From Mytilus galloprovincialis (Eukaryota; Mollusca; Bivalvia; Mytilida; Mytilidae): DNA of 64,000 nt. The stretch spans positions 3,415,001-3,479,000 of the forward strand of contig NC_134846.1 of assembly GCF_965363235.1 (NCBI RefSeq), in the 5' to 3' direction. Positions 23,967 to 35,411 of the stretch are shown in pieces. The number at the start of each line of letters is the position of its first letter. Position 1 is the stretch's first letter. The position numbers and the translations under genes were made by a program. The notes under the pieces are model-generated. The model did not search any database. It was not told where the DNA came from and saw only the letters and a list, made by a program, of their open reading frames with translations.

Positions 23967-24111
23967 TATAAATCAAATATATTTTATGGTATAAACATGA
24001 AACAAATTTAAAGTTTAGTTGGCTGGAGCAGCACAAGCAGCAGTTGGTCCATATAAACAAAAGCACATTTCTGTAACAATGTACTACATGACATCTGGTT
24101 TTGAGTATATT

Positions 24112-24190
24112 CAGTGGTATATCCAGAACTTTTTATAAGGGATTCCCTATTTAATCACCAAATTATTCCCTCCTTCATGTCTGGAAGCAG
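24112..24190. mobile_element. Decayed copy of the 2005-2159 MITE (left part)
   Basis: CAGTGGTATATCCAGAACTT followed by TTCCCTATTTAATCACCAAA parallels the left and middle of the intact copy. The right end is missing where the next element begins. Confidence 0.6.
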
Positions 24191-24349
24191 GACAAATTGC
24201 CCCACTGGCAGAACGCCCCAAACCAAATCGCCCCACTTTTTCACCAAAGTTGGTAAACAAGAGTGGGGCAATTTTTTAGAAACTGGGGCAAGTTTGTAAA
24301 AAAGTGGGTCGATTAGGTGTGGGTCGATTTGCCAGTGGGGCGATTTGTC
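24191..24349. mobile_element. 159-bp MITE with GACAAATTGCCCCACTGGC ends
   Basis: GACAAATTGCCCCACTGGCA at the left and TGCCAGTGGGGCGATTTGTC at the right are inverted repeats with one mismatch. The inside consists of further inverted GCCCCACT / AGTGGGGC blocks, so the whole unit could fold. It appears inserted into the decayed element at 24112. Confidence 0.75.
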
Positions 24350-24961
24350 ATGGATTCACATATATGTCTTACATGTCTTATGTGAACACAAACTATAAAA
24401 TTTTAATTATATATACGAAAAAACTGCAAAAGTTATTTTTACAGGCAATTTTATCAAAACAATTAACTTGTATAATCCAATTCCACTACATACAATGACA
24501 TATACATTTTTACCATGTTTACATTGATAAGTCTTTTACATACATGTATATTACATGTATTATTTGTAATTGAAATATCTATTTAACATGTTTAACATAA
24601 ATGTCATTATTTACATATATAACCTACAACTCATATTATCATATATTGTTATCAGGTTATGAAATGTTTCAGTTACAAAATCAACTAGTTAGTTACGAAA
24701 TTTGGCTAGTTACGAAACCACCAGGTTATGAAACAACCTGCACCCACCAAGACTTAGTTGATCAGTCCCCATTATGGTTTTCCCATTATTTCCCATATTT
24801 AGTAGAAGCACAGGTTTTTGATTTTTCATGTCTTAGACTTAATCAATCAGTCCCCATATTAAAAGAGGATCCAACCCGTCACTTGGGGCTGTAGTCCAAA
24901 TAATTACATGAATTCTGATGTCTTGGAAGGCTAATATATATATTTTTGCTTTGACACCTTC
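24350..24961. other. Intergenic, nothing recognised
   Basis: AT-rich. A 97-residue frame at 24601-24894 contains a run of GGTTATGAAA / TTACGAAA near-repeats but no recognisable protein. Confidence 0.35.
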
Positions 24962-25079
24962 CCACAGGCACTTGTTTCTATCCATAGGAAGGTCTTCTAT
25001 CCATAGGAAGGTCGACTATCCATAACTTCTATTTATATGGATAGTCGACCTTCCTATGGATAGAAACAAGTGCCTGTGG
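24962..25079. repeat. Long hairpin: 44-bp arms, one with an internal duplication
   Basis: The right arm (25036-25079) is the reverse complement of the left arm (24962-25024), except that the left arm holds an extra 19-bp tandem copy of TTCTATCCATAGGAAGGTC. The arm end CACAAG..-type motif ACAAGTGCCTGTG also appears alone at 42887-42899, so this may be the terminus of a dispersed element. Confidence 0.8.
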
Positions 25080-25097
25080 CTGTATCAACATGAAAAA

Positions 25098-26907
25098 GGG
25101 TTACACTAAAGACCTGAAAGTGGACCTGAAAAGACCTGAAAAGACCAGAAAATGTACGACTAAAATTATTCAAGTTGCAATAACTTTTTTATTATCGGAT
25201 GGAATTTCTTCAAGTTGGAATTTTAGTAATTGTTAATATCTATATTTCATTCAATGTAATTGTTTTAAATTAAAAACATTTTTTTGATGCCAAAAGTTGG
25301 ACCTGAACGGAGAAATGAAAAGACCTGAAGGGACCTGAAAATCTATGGTTATGGTCGGACTCGTTCTAATTGCAATAACTTTTTTTAATATTAAGTGGGT
25401 ATCTTTCAACTTTTGATTTTGTGAAACAAAAAGTTCAATATAATGATAATATATAAAAAAAAAATATATAAAAAATATTGTTGGATGTCAAAACTCGGAC
25501 CTGATCGGAAAATAAAAAATCTGAATGAGTCTAAAATTCCGCTAATATTATTTTAAAACGAAAAAAATAAATGTAGACGAAAAATATGGTTGTTAACTTT
25601 TCATGCTGGTTGTCATTTGGTCTCTTGTGGAGATCTGTCTCATTGGACTGGAGATACCAAAGAATAATCTAAACAATTAAAACTTATAAGTCAAAGAGGC
25701 CATATTTTTCAAATAAAAGAAGTGTCTTCGGATTTTTTTTACATACCATACACATGATTGCATTCTTAGGCTTTTCTTTCATGGAAACCATATATATTGA
25801 TTATACATGTACCTATATGTTGTAAAACATTTGGTTAATAAAGAATTGAATTGTGAAACAAGATATAGTGATTATTCAATTAAAGTGAAATGTTTATTTA
25901 GACTAATGATCCAATTATCACCTAATATCAATACAAGGTGTGAATTACAACCGGCACACGTTCACGTAATTAAACATGCCAATCGACGAACAAACGTCCT
26001 TAAAGAACATATGGTTTATGGGGAATTTAAGCAATACTATTTTTTTCATTTTTCAAATAAAACAGTTTAAGACCTGCTTTAATATATATTAATGCAGTTT
26101 AAGCAAGTTGAATTAGTTTGAATAATTTCAACGGACAATCTTCTTTTTTAATCCTTAGGTACAGGATTCATTATCAACAATTTGTATTCAAATATATTCC
26201 TGTATAAATATAAAAGTTCTCTTCAATAGACTTTTGTCTAAAATAAAAACTAATCTATAGAAAATACAATGTTACATGCATGCGACTTTAAATACATCTA
26301 CCCCTATGATCCATTCATGTCTTTAATTTCCCCGACAAGGTCCGAATTTAGTATATTTCGATAAAATTCTTTATCATTTCAAAGATATATTATACCTTTC
26401 CTTTAACAAAATTCATATTTCAAGGAGATTGATTTAAAACAGTTCAAGATCTTGAATAAAACTGACCGCATTTTTTTCAAGCCAATTTATGTTATTTAAT
26501 TTTCCGTTCAGGTCCGAGTTTTCACACTCCAAAGATATTTTTCATATCATTTTTTAAAATTTATCATTATACTGAACTTTTGGTTTCACAAAACCAAAAG
26601 TTAAAAGATAATCATTGAATATTAAAAAAGTTATTGAAGTTAGAATGAGTCCGGCCATAGATTTTCAGGTCCCTTCAGGTCTTTCCATTTCTCCCTTCAG
26701 GTCCAAGTTTTGGCATCAAAAATTTGTTTTTTAATATAAAACGTTTTGATTTTAATGACATATGGATATTAAGAATTAAAAAAAATCCAATTTGAAGAAA
26801 TTTCATCCAATAATAAAAAAGTTATTGCAATTTGAATAATTTTAGTCGTATATTTTCAGGTCTTTTCAGGTCTTTTCAGGTCCACTTTCAGGTCTTTAGT
26901 GTAACCC
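25098..26907. mobile_element. 1.8-kb Mutator-like non-autonomous element with ~415-bp inverted repeats
   Basis: The left end GGGTTACACTAAAGACCTGA and the right end TCAGGTCTTTAGTGTAACCC are exact complements. The similarity continues about 415 bp inwards on both sides at high identity, with repeated AAGACCTGAAA blocks. CATGAAAAA lies on both sides (25089-25097 and 26908-26916), a perfect 9-bp target duplication. Long terminal inverted repeats with a 9-bp duplication are the mark of Mutator-like elements. The core (about 25520-26490) carries a family M fragment at 25608-25655 and an 87-codon frame at 25807-26070 without recognisable domain. I see no transposase. Confidence 0.85.
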
Positions 26908-26916
26908 CATGAAAAA

Positions 26917-27448
26917 TCAAAAAAAAAAATCAGTGCTTCTACTTCTACTTCTACCATAACCATTTTATTAAAATAATTAGCCATATTTGAGTAAATTATC
27001 AATCAATTTATTGAAGTAAATTTTTGCATCATTTCAATGAAAGTAAAATAAGTTTGCTCGATTAATCATACAAAAACAGTTAGGCCTAACTGTAATACGA
27101 CTTACGTAAAAAAAAAAAAACGTTATTTAATGGAAATGCTTGAAAATTAATATTTACAACTTATTCAAGACAAATATGAAGTGTGTTGGATACATTTTTC
27201 AAATTTATCAAGATACCTGTTATCCACTGAAATAAATAATGTGTAGAAATCCTCGAATTACCAGAAACGCAATGTCAAAACCTGATGCGAAATTTTAAAA
27301 CATGACGAGTTGTCGTTCTTTATTTGGCTGACGAAATGATGTCGCTAAAAACCGACAAGAAGAGTCTAGAATACACGAAGAAAAGTCGACATGACAGAAG
27401 ACAACGACGATTACTATTCAGCGATAAAATATATAAAAAAAAACTAAA
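26917..27448. other. Intergenic, nothing recognised
   Basis: AT-rich, with an A run at 27109-27120. A less AT-rich stretch at 27280-27420 has no open frame worth calling. Confidence 0.35.
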
Positions 27449-27518
27449 TGTCCGTGTCATTTTGGTCTTTTGTGGATAGTTGTCTCATTGGCAATCATAC
27501 CACATCTTCTTTTATATA
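27449..27518 (-). repeat. Family M fragment, reverse orientation
   Basis: GTGTCATTTTGGTCTTTTGT, GTTGTCTCATTGGCAATCAT and ACCACATCTTCTTTT occur consecutively, the canonical end of the family. Confidence 0.85.
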
Positions 27519-27629
27519 TTTAACACACCATATTGTTATATATATCGGTATGTATGGTCAGATTATGTTTAAGAGAGAGATGTTCCCCTTTTGTCAGTAT
27601 TTTGTATCTATGAGGGTTTGGATGGGGTT

Positions 27630-28038
27630 AAATGATTAAAGAATAATGCCCTTAAAAAATGAAGATTAGAGAATAACGGGCAAAAAAATGAAGATTAGAG
27701 AAAAAAGGGGTTAATTTTTGGAAGATTAGAGAAAAAAGGGGTTATTTTTTTAAAGATTAGAGAAAAAAGGGGTTAAAATTAAATGTTTACAGAATAACAG
27801 ACCCCCCCCCCATCCAGACCCTCATCTATGTTTGTGACGTCATCTTGGTCTGATTAAAATGTAGAAATGGAAGCTGATGTGTTTTATGTGTCCGTATGTA
27901 ATCGCCTCCATCCATGCTAGGGGCTAGGATGAAATTTAAAAAAAATAGGAGTTTTGAGTAAAAAAAAGGCAGGATGAGACACTTGCAAACAAAAAAGTCA
28001 GGACGAAAATTTCGGTAAAAAAAATCAGGATAAACTAT

Positions 28039-28069
<31 letters not shown>

Positions 28070-28140
28070 GGACGGAACGGAGTGAAAAATAAAAAGGCAG
28101 GACAGAGATTACAGCTAAAAAAAATGCAGGACAAAAATTT
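27630..28140. repeat. Low-complexity AG-rich and poly(A) region
   Basis: Repeated GAAGATTAGAGAA..GGGGTTA blocks at 27660-27790, then AAAAAGGCAGGAC / AAAAAGTCAGGAC repeats to 28130 with a long poly(A) run near 28037-28064. The Phe-rich minus-strand frame at 27826-28134 is an artefact of the poly(A) tract. Confidence 0.75.
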
Positions 28141-29495
28141 TCATCATTATTTAAACTCTGGCGATCTACATTTTCTGCGTTCTAGTATCCCAAACTAGTA
28201 TGTGACGAAAACACCACGCAAACATAATCATGAATGATCATATTTCACATAACTGCGAAGTACAGCAGCTGCATATCGACGTGAAAGCGGGTTCGAGGAT
28301 AAATTGTCACCAGGTTAAAAATTCTTTGCACACTAAATATTTTTATTTACACTGATCAAATGTTAAACCGTTAAGGGAACCAAAGCGTGAAAATAATTCA
28401 TTGTTTCTGGATCTACATGCCCTTTATGTGTAATTTTAAATCGCAAACGTGTCATTCGATATTTGTTTTTTAAATGTTTACTTTTAATTCTTTCAAAGAC
28501 GAATATTCTTTAGAACAGGTAAAATTTCTTTTATTATTGATAATTTGCATATAATTACTTGGATTACAAATCAGCATACCTCTATCAAGGTATCATCCGT
28601 AATAATTCTAAAAACAGTATTTTTCTTCTAAGGCTAGTTTTTTTTTATTTCGTGGTTTCATTCAAGAGTAAAATTTTAAAAAAATTATGTCATGATTTTA
28701 CACTTCAATTACAATACTTAAATGATATTACGAAATTCAACTGCTTTGAAATTACGATAATAAGACAAGACCCAACAACAGCAATAACACAACAAAAGAC
28801 AAAAAGAGAACAACAGTAGACACAACTTAATGGATTGTCTTCGTCACCTCAGTCTAATCAAAAAGTGAACCAAAAAAATACAAGGACTACACAAGATTTA
28901 ATTGCAAGAAATCAGGATCAAAGATATGGAAACTAGTATTTATTAATACTATATACACTCCCACTTTTTTCATTTATTCTTGTAATATCAGAGAATTCAA
29001 CGAAAATTTAAAGGTACTATGAAAATAATTTAGTTCAGAAAAATACATTACTGCGCAAAGTACTGTTCAGTAGGAATCTTTATTTAATGTTTTGTGACTC
29101 CGGTGTTTGTCTTTCCGCCCCCCCCCCCCCCCCCCCCGTTTCTTGTCTTGGTTTTGTCGTTTTTCCTTTGTAGTTGTAGTCTCGTTGAAATTTCTATCAT
29201 TATAAAAAAAAAGAGACGTGTGATTGCAAAGTAGACAAATATCCACCACACTTCAAATAAAGTAAAGCTAAGCAATAATGGGCAACTGTACAGCCTTTAA
29301 CAACGAGAAAGATGGGCAAAACATGAACCGGATCCACTGTTATATACATTAGTAACAATATGTATATCATAACTATATTTTAAAGGTATCAACGACATGA
29401 TATGATTGGTTAAAAAAAGGAGAATAATGACTTGCTGTGCAGAAACTTAAACCACTGTCCAGTCTTTTAACTCCGTAACTTGGTGAATAAAATCC
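28141..29495. other. Upstream region of the NHL propeller gene
   Basis: Mostly AT-rich, with a C tract at about 29117-29137. In-frame stops precede the gene start at 29496, and no RING, B-box or coiled-coil exon was found here. Confidence 0.45.
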
Positions 29496-30275
29496 ATGGA
29501 AATGGAATCTAAATGGATGATGAAGAAAAATCTACAAATACAGAGAGGCATAGAAGATCTGTGGATTAAAAGTTGTGCGATATTACCGAATGGAAAGTTA
29601 ATGTTCGTCGACCAGGGAAACAATAGATTAATATTGCACCACCAAACTGGTTCTTTTGACAAAGAAGTCAAGTTACAATATACCCCGTTCGACATAACCG
29701 TCATCAAACCGGAAATGTATGCTGTTACATTCGGAAAGTACCGAACCCTTCAGATTTTTGACACTACCGAGCACACGCTTTGCCATGACATTAAATTTGG
29801 AAAAAGCTGTTGGGGTGTCTCGTACTCGGATGGAAAGTTATATGTAGTCGTTTTTCAGAAAGGAATAGAAGTTCTCAATCTGTTTGGTATGAGAATAAGA
29901 ACTATCGAAGTAGACGTTCTCATTGAAAAAGGCTGCTACTGTACCGTTGACAAAGACCGGATATACTATACAGGCAACTTTTGGGGCGTGGTTAATTGTT
30001 GTGATTTAGAAGGTCGCCCAAATTGGCAATTTAATGACGACATTTTAGCATCACCCTGTACCATTTCTGTTTTGACTACTGGGGATATTTTTGTCGTCGG
30101 CTACGAATCTCACAATGTCGTCTCTATCAGTCGTGATGGGAAAAGAAGAAAGGTTATTCTCCGACAAAGTGATGGTTTAAACTATCCGGAGGCCATTTAC
30201 TATGATGTAGCTAGAAAATCTTTGTTAGTTGCAAATTCCTGGGGAGGGACTGCCATTTTATATAACATAGTATGA
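29496..30275 (+). CDS. NHL-type beta-propeller protein (TRIM C-terminal-like), intronless
   Basis: One frame of 259 residues. An in-frame TGA four codons upstream places the start at 29496 or at Met3. The sequence shows propeller-blade features: ILPNGKLMFVDQGNNRLILH (about 28-47), then repeats of a hydrophobic strand, a polar turn and a strand, with Gly-Lys or Gly-Asp turns, and a closing LLVANSWGG near 246-254. It resembles the NHL-like C-terminal halves of TRIM proteins (TRIM2/3/45/56/71-like), which are strongly expanded in bivalves and bind RNA or protein partners. RING, B-box and coiled coil are absent, so it is a propeller-only protein, a partial gene copy, or the last exon of a gene whose start I missed. 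Location is probably cytosolic. A poly(A) signal follows at 30476. Confidence 0.75.
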   Translation: MEMESKWMMKKNLQIQRGIEDLWIKSCAILPNGKLMFVDQGNNRLILHHQTGSFDKEVKLQYTPFDITVIKPEMYAVTFGKYRTLQIFDTTEHTLCHDIKFGKSCWGVSYSDGKLYVVVFQKGIEVLNLFGMRIRTIEVDVLIEKGCYCTVDKDRIYYTGNFWGVVNCCDLEGRPNWQFNDDILASPCTISVLTTGDIFVVGYESHNVVSISRDGKRRKVILRQSDGLNYPEAIYYDVARKSLLVANSWGGTAILYNIV

Positions 30276-30475
30276 TAGTTTTTAAAAACTTTTATGTTCG
30301 TCATGATTGTCCAACTGAGCCCCGTAGAAGGATAAGGGAATACGATTTTGCTAAGCAAATACGACGATAACAATACGTACGAAAATTAATTTATTAACTT
30401 GTAAATTAAAAAAAAATGTATATGTTTGATTACAGATTTTAACTATTAGAAATATCTTGGCTAAATATTGTTTTA

Positions 30476-30481
30476 AATAAA
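30476..30481 (+). terminator. Polyadenylation signal after the propeller gene
   Basis: AATAAA about 200 bp after the stop codon at 30275, the first in this strand past the gene. Confidence 0.5.
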
Positions 30482-31135
30482 AGAAGTGTACTTATTTATG
30501 TTTTATTACATTAATTTAGTATTCGCTGGTTAAGATATAATAAAAAAGTTTCTCAAGGTTGTCTATGTTAAATTAAAAGAAAATGACATATATTCCTAGA
30601 ATTAAGTTCAACTATGAAATGTGTAATAGAATATATTGTATAATTCAGGGTCATTAACTTAGTTTGTTCATATCCAAAGGGAAGAAGCGAAAATTACTTT
30701 TAAAAGTGTCAAGACAAATTCAATGCTGATGAAAAATTGAAAAAAAATAAACACGATAAACTCATTAATTTTCATCCTTACTGTCTGTGACATTTTAAAT
30801 ATTTCATTTATCATTTTTAAGCCGAAAACGATTCACAAATTTTCTACCAAATTGACGATATATCTAATTCTTGGAAAAAAGCTATTAGCCACAATATTTA
30901 ACACAATAAAGCCCTCCCACATCATCAATGAAAGAATATGATGTTTTCTTTAAAACATTTAGTGGTTTTATAATACGTTATTTTTTTGCATGCCCACATC
31001 ATTTTTACATGTGGTGCCATTTAAGATGCGCTTGAAAATTCCATTGAAAATATATCATAATGTAAGTTAGCCCTTGCGAACTCTTTTTCGAATTAAGACT
31101 GCATGAACGAGTTGTCATTTACCGTGTTTAAACGT
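30482..31135. other. Intergenic, nothing recognised
   Basis: AT-rich with no supported gene or repeat. Confidence 0.35.
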
Positions 31136-31206
31136 GAAATTAATATGGACATAGTGTAGGTCTCATGAAATTAATATGGACACAGTGTAGGTCTCACGAA
31201 ATTAAT
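31136..31206. repeat. 31-bp tandem repeat, about 2.3 copies
   Basis: GAAATTAATATGGACAYAGT followed by GTAGGTCTCAY repeats at 31136, 31167 and, partly, 31198. The two full copies differ at very few bases, so the duplication is recent. Confidence 0.85.
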
Positions 31207-31337
31207 TGAACTTGTTCAATCCTACATCATGTCTGCATGTCAACGTTGTACATGTAGCAATAGAAGAAAGACTCCATTTTTATTGTATAAATATACGAAA
31301 TCGCACCAATTGGAGATCGGTCATCTGTTGTTAATTT

Positions 31338-31402
31338 TTTGTGTCCATTGATCTCTCCTGGAGAATTGTCTCTCATTTGCAATCAATGCCACATCTTCTT
31401 AT
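31338..31402 (-). repeat. Family M fragment, reverse orientation
   Basis: GTGTCCATTGATCTCTCCTG, AATTGTCTCTCATTTGCAAT and GCCACATCTTCTTAT match the family end with small changes. A weaker match follows at 31685-31760. Confidence 0.65.
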
Positions 31403-31760
31403 TTTTATATTTGAACTAGTTTTCAGTACAAAGGAGACTCTCCCGTCGGTTCATGTACATTGTGTTGTTTAATTTTAGTTTTTTTTTGGTGTGTTTTGTG
31501 CAGATTTGACAAGTCTTATAAATAATCTGATTTGATATAAAGAGCAATACATTTATAACTGTCCTTCTCTAGATAAATATCGGCTTTCACATATTGTCAC
31601 ACCGGGGTGTTTTAGCTTGCAGTACGGTATAAGTTTAAACTTGTAATCATTGACGAATAAAGCCCGTACGACGCTGACCCATATTACACCCTCGTCTGTT
31701 TGTCATTGTTGGGTAGCTGTCTCATTTTCACTCCCACAACATCTCCGTGTTTATAAATCT

Positions 31761-34700
31761 TAACAATCGAGCTAGTAAGAATCTCGATCAATACATGTAC
31801 ATATGAAAATGAATAACTGTTTGAATGTACTTTATCAACAAATTACAATGTGTGTACTAGTTTACAAAAAAAAAAACCAACAATATAACATCACCTCAGA
31901 AAATAGTACTGCAATGGTATCTTTAAACGTTCTGTATATATACGTTGTATTGTATTCACGGTAATAGGTGTGACAACAAAAAGAGAGAAAAAAAGATATG
32001 ACAAGATTTATCCTGTAAAACAATTAAAGAATTGAAATGACGAATGCACTCTAATTTGACATTTAGTTTCTGATCGATGCATCATTACACGGAACCACTT
32101 ATTAATGGTTGATCTTCTAGTGTTATGACCAGGTAATAAGTGTATAAGTATTGTCATTAATTACCAGTAAACAAAGTATAACGAGAGACATTGTAAGGTA
32201 GGTTTTATCTAAACAAATTTTATATTTAGTATATTTGTATTTACTACTAATGATATGAAAAAGTATCATCTTAACTTTATTGGTATAAACTATCCGATCT
32301 AGTCCTATGATATAAGCAATCGTAGGTCCATATCGTTTGCTTTTAACTAAGTTAAAACGTTTTGTATTTAACGTTCATTATTATAATAGAAAATACTCCG
32401 ATAAAAAAATCAGTTTCAATAGCAAACGATTTGGACATTATATTTATAGAACTATATACGAACAAGAAGTTTTGTATTTACTTGCTGAATTCTATATAAA
32501 AAATAAGGAGGTATGGCAAGATTGCCAGTGCCACAATTATGGATCAACGATCAACGTACTGACTTCAACATAAAGCAAAACCTAGGCCGCATAATTAACA
32601 TATAGCTATGAACTAAAGAAATATCCGGACATATCAACTTGTGAAACGATTGAATGAGAAAACTAACGTATTAAAAAAAGTGAATTTAAAAAACCCATAA
32701 GAGACAGCAATCGCCCAACACTGAATACAACATAATATTGATTCGAATAGTGACAGGCCTTATTAGCGATCAGACTCTCCTTTGACATACCCTTCCTTAA
32801 CATAGTTTTAGTCAATGGTGTCACAGCACAACATTAAACAAGACAAGCTATTCGATCGGCACGGAGCCAACAAAAACACAAGTTGTCAAAGTAACCCGGA
32901 AAGTACTTGCAGCTTCTGAAAGCCAGTACCAACTAATAAAGGAACCATGTTTTCTAAGACTATAATATCAAGTACATATCTTAAGTATTAGTGTAAAAGT
33001 CTTAGAAAATCATAACCTGGCGCATTGCTAAAATAAAAGTATTGACAGCTAGGATGCGGGATTTGAAGTGTGATTAACTGACAAAGAGCTCCTGTGTGAA
33101 ACTGAAATATCGAAATATAAACAAGAACAACTACTGTATGTTGTCTTTATTAAAGTTATTTCAAAAGTATAGTTTTCGTGTTAGTGGTTCTTAAAGAATC
33201 GAGGCTGTTATCAAAGAAGTGCAATTGTGCCCATAGGAATATCTACAACTGATCCGTACAGGTTATTGCTGAAATTCACATCAATGTACGCAATGAGAAA
33301 AATCAACAGCTTTAATCGTTTCATCACAATCACAGCATACATATGTATGAAGAATTTATCTAGCATATGTATTCTTTTTATGTACTTTAAATGTGACAAA
33401 TAAGTATGAAATTATAATTTTCAATTGACCATTTAAATAAATAGGAAATCTATACAGTTTGACGAGATTATGTGGAAGTGTAGTGTTGAAAGTCGAAAAG
33501 TCAGCACTGTCACCAATGATTTACTTATATTGCCAACACCTACTTCGTTAAACGTTGGGATGGAGAGCAAAACATTGGGAGTTGTGACCTAAATTAAAAA
33601 AAAAATATATTAATATTAAAAAATAGAAATTACTAGAATATAATTTGAAATAAACTGTTAAAGTTTTTGATGTATATTAGATAATTTTTGATTTACGATC
33701 ATACTAAATTATAATTATGAAATGTTGTATCCGGATTTGTTTTTTTTTTCTATTTCAATGACAAATTGTTAAATGAGAAAGAAATATATGAACATGACAC
33801 TTATATTAACATATATACTATAAATCATTTATAAAAAGTATCGAAATTGATTTGAAGACAGTTTTGAGTAAAAATTATGTCACAAATCAAAAATAAAAAG
33901 TTTTCATAAATTGATGTACTTTTTAATCGTAAAGGAATTTGTTTAATGCAATCATTACATTTGGAAGAAATATATTAACATAAACAGGTAATTTTAATTG
34001 GACCAATACTGTTATACGTTTAGATATATATATCATCATGATCATTCATTTCAAAGCATAATAAACTCTTTTGAATCCAACTATCTAAATCATCTTTAGT
34101 CACGGCTTAGGGTTTGTCAGAGGAGGGAGGACCGGAGCGGCTGGGTCTTATCGGGGCGAATCTTAAGAATTTATAGACCAGTGAATACATTGACACTAAG
34201 TAATTTCTCACCCCGTCGAGAGAAATTCAATGAACATTAACAACTAAAAGTCATTATGAAATCAATGTTATGTATCCTCATACCATCACAATGTTCTTAT
34301 TCTGGTAGATAATGACAATTACATATTGCAGCTTTTTGACGGTCAACAAAATTTCAGGTTTTGTTCAGACGTACGGAAAAATTAAAGGAAAAGCCAATAT
34401 AAAAATATGTTTGGTCGCTTTGAACAATTCTGGGCTGGGAGAAAAAGGAAGGTCCATGGATAACACGTAGTAACTTTTACCATCAATTAATAAAGGTCCA
34501 CAAATGGTTTACAAGTAGTTGTAAATACAAAGGATTGTCTTACCACGATAATTATTTACAAATTAATGATGATTACGAAAACAACAACAAAGTGTTGAAC
34601 TGTGAAAAAGGGCGTGGTATCTTTTTAATGCATACGTATTGTACATAGAACAAGGCTAGGCGTAACATAAATTAAATCTTCCACTATGATCGTCACTGTG

Positions 34701-35095
34701 GTTCTTTGAAATTATTGTTCATGTCAAAAATGTCTGCTATCAAAGTTAAATGGTTTTTTTTGTGTGTGTATTTTATATTGTTTGTGAAGAAATTTAACGT
34801 TTCTACGTATCTCTATATAATTATACATTTCGTGTTGTTGTTTTTAGGGAACGACCATTCAACTTCAAGAGATACAAATGTACGTGGGAGGGTAATCATT
34901 TTTGACTAAATTCTGTTCCCAAATTTGCTGAAAGAAAATATTGTAGTCAAGCGGATGACCAAAAAAAATCTGAGTCCAGATTTCCTTAGTAGTGTTTTAT
35001 CTTAAATAAGAATAATTTGATGATAACGTCGAAAAACATAAATAATGTTAACGCTTTGTGCTTACAAAGTTTCTGACTTAAACAAAAAAAAAACA
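31761..35095. other. Long intergenic stretch, nothing recognised
   Basis: More than 3 kb of AT-rich DNA. Small frames (32337-32573, 33211-33399, 34706-34909) have no domain, splice context or Kozak support. A less AT-rich patch is seen near 34110-34165. Confidence 0.4.
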
Positions 35096-35099
35096 TACC

Positions 35100-35330
35100 C
35101 ATGCTGGCCGGTATAACAAGTCAACAACCCGAGCAAAGAGCTGAAAACATCCCAAGGCCACCGATGGGTCGTCAACGCAGCTTGAAAATCCCGGACCCGG
35201 AGTTGGGCTTCAGCCGGCCTCTCACTAGTAATGTATTATATTAGTTATGGGAAATGGAAGCCACACTTAACTCTGAAACATAAAAATGATCTAAAACTAA
35301 AACACACAAGACTATCACGATCTTGATGTT
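35100..35330 (+). repeat. Family N dispersed repeat
   Basis: CAACAACCCGAGCAAAG, AAGGCCACCGATGGGTCGTC, AACGCAGC and CCACACTTAACTCTGAAACA occur in the same order as at 47771-48066 and 43630-43870. It lies just upstream of the secreted modular gene, probably in its 5'-UTR intron or promoter. Confidence 0.75.
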
Positions 35331-35411
35331 TTTGACTTTGAACAGTAACATAAATGTAGACAACTTTTTTATTTTGTTATAATTTGTCATTGCAGGGTTA
35401 AACACAGCATC

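Noticed and set aside
27826-28134. 102-residue minus-strand frame rich in Phe
   Set aside because: Product of a poly(A) and AG-rich low-complexity tract.
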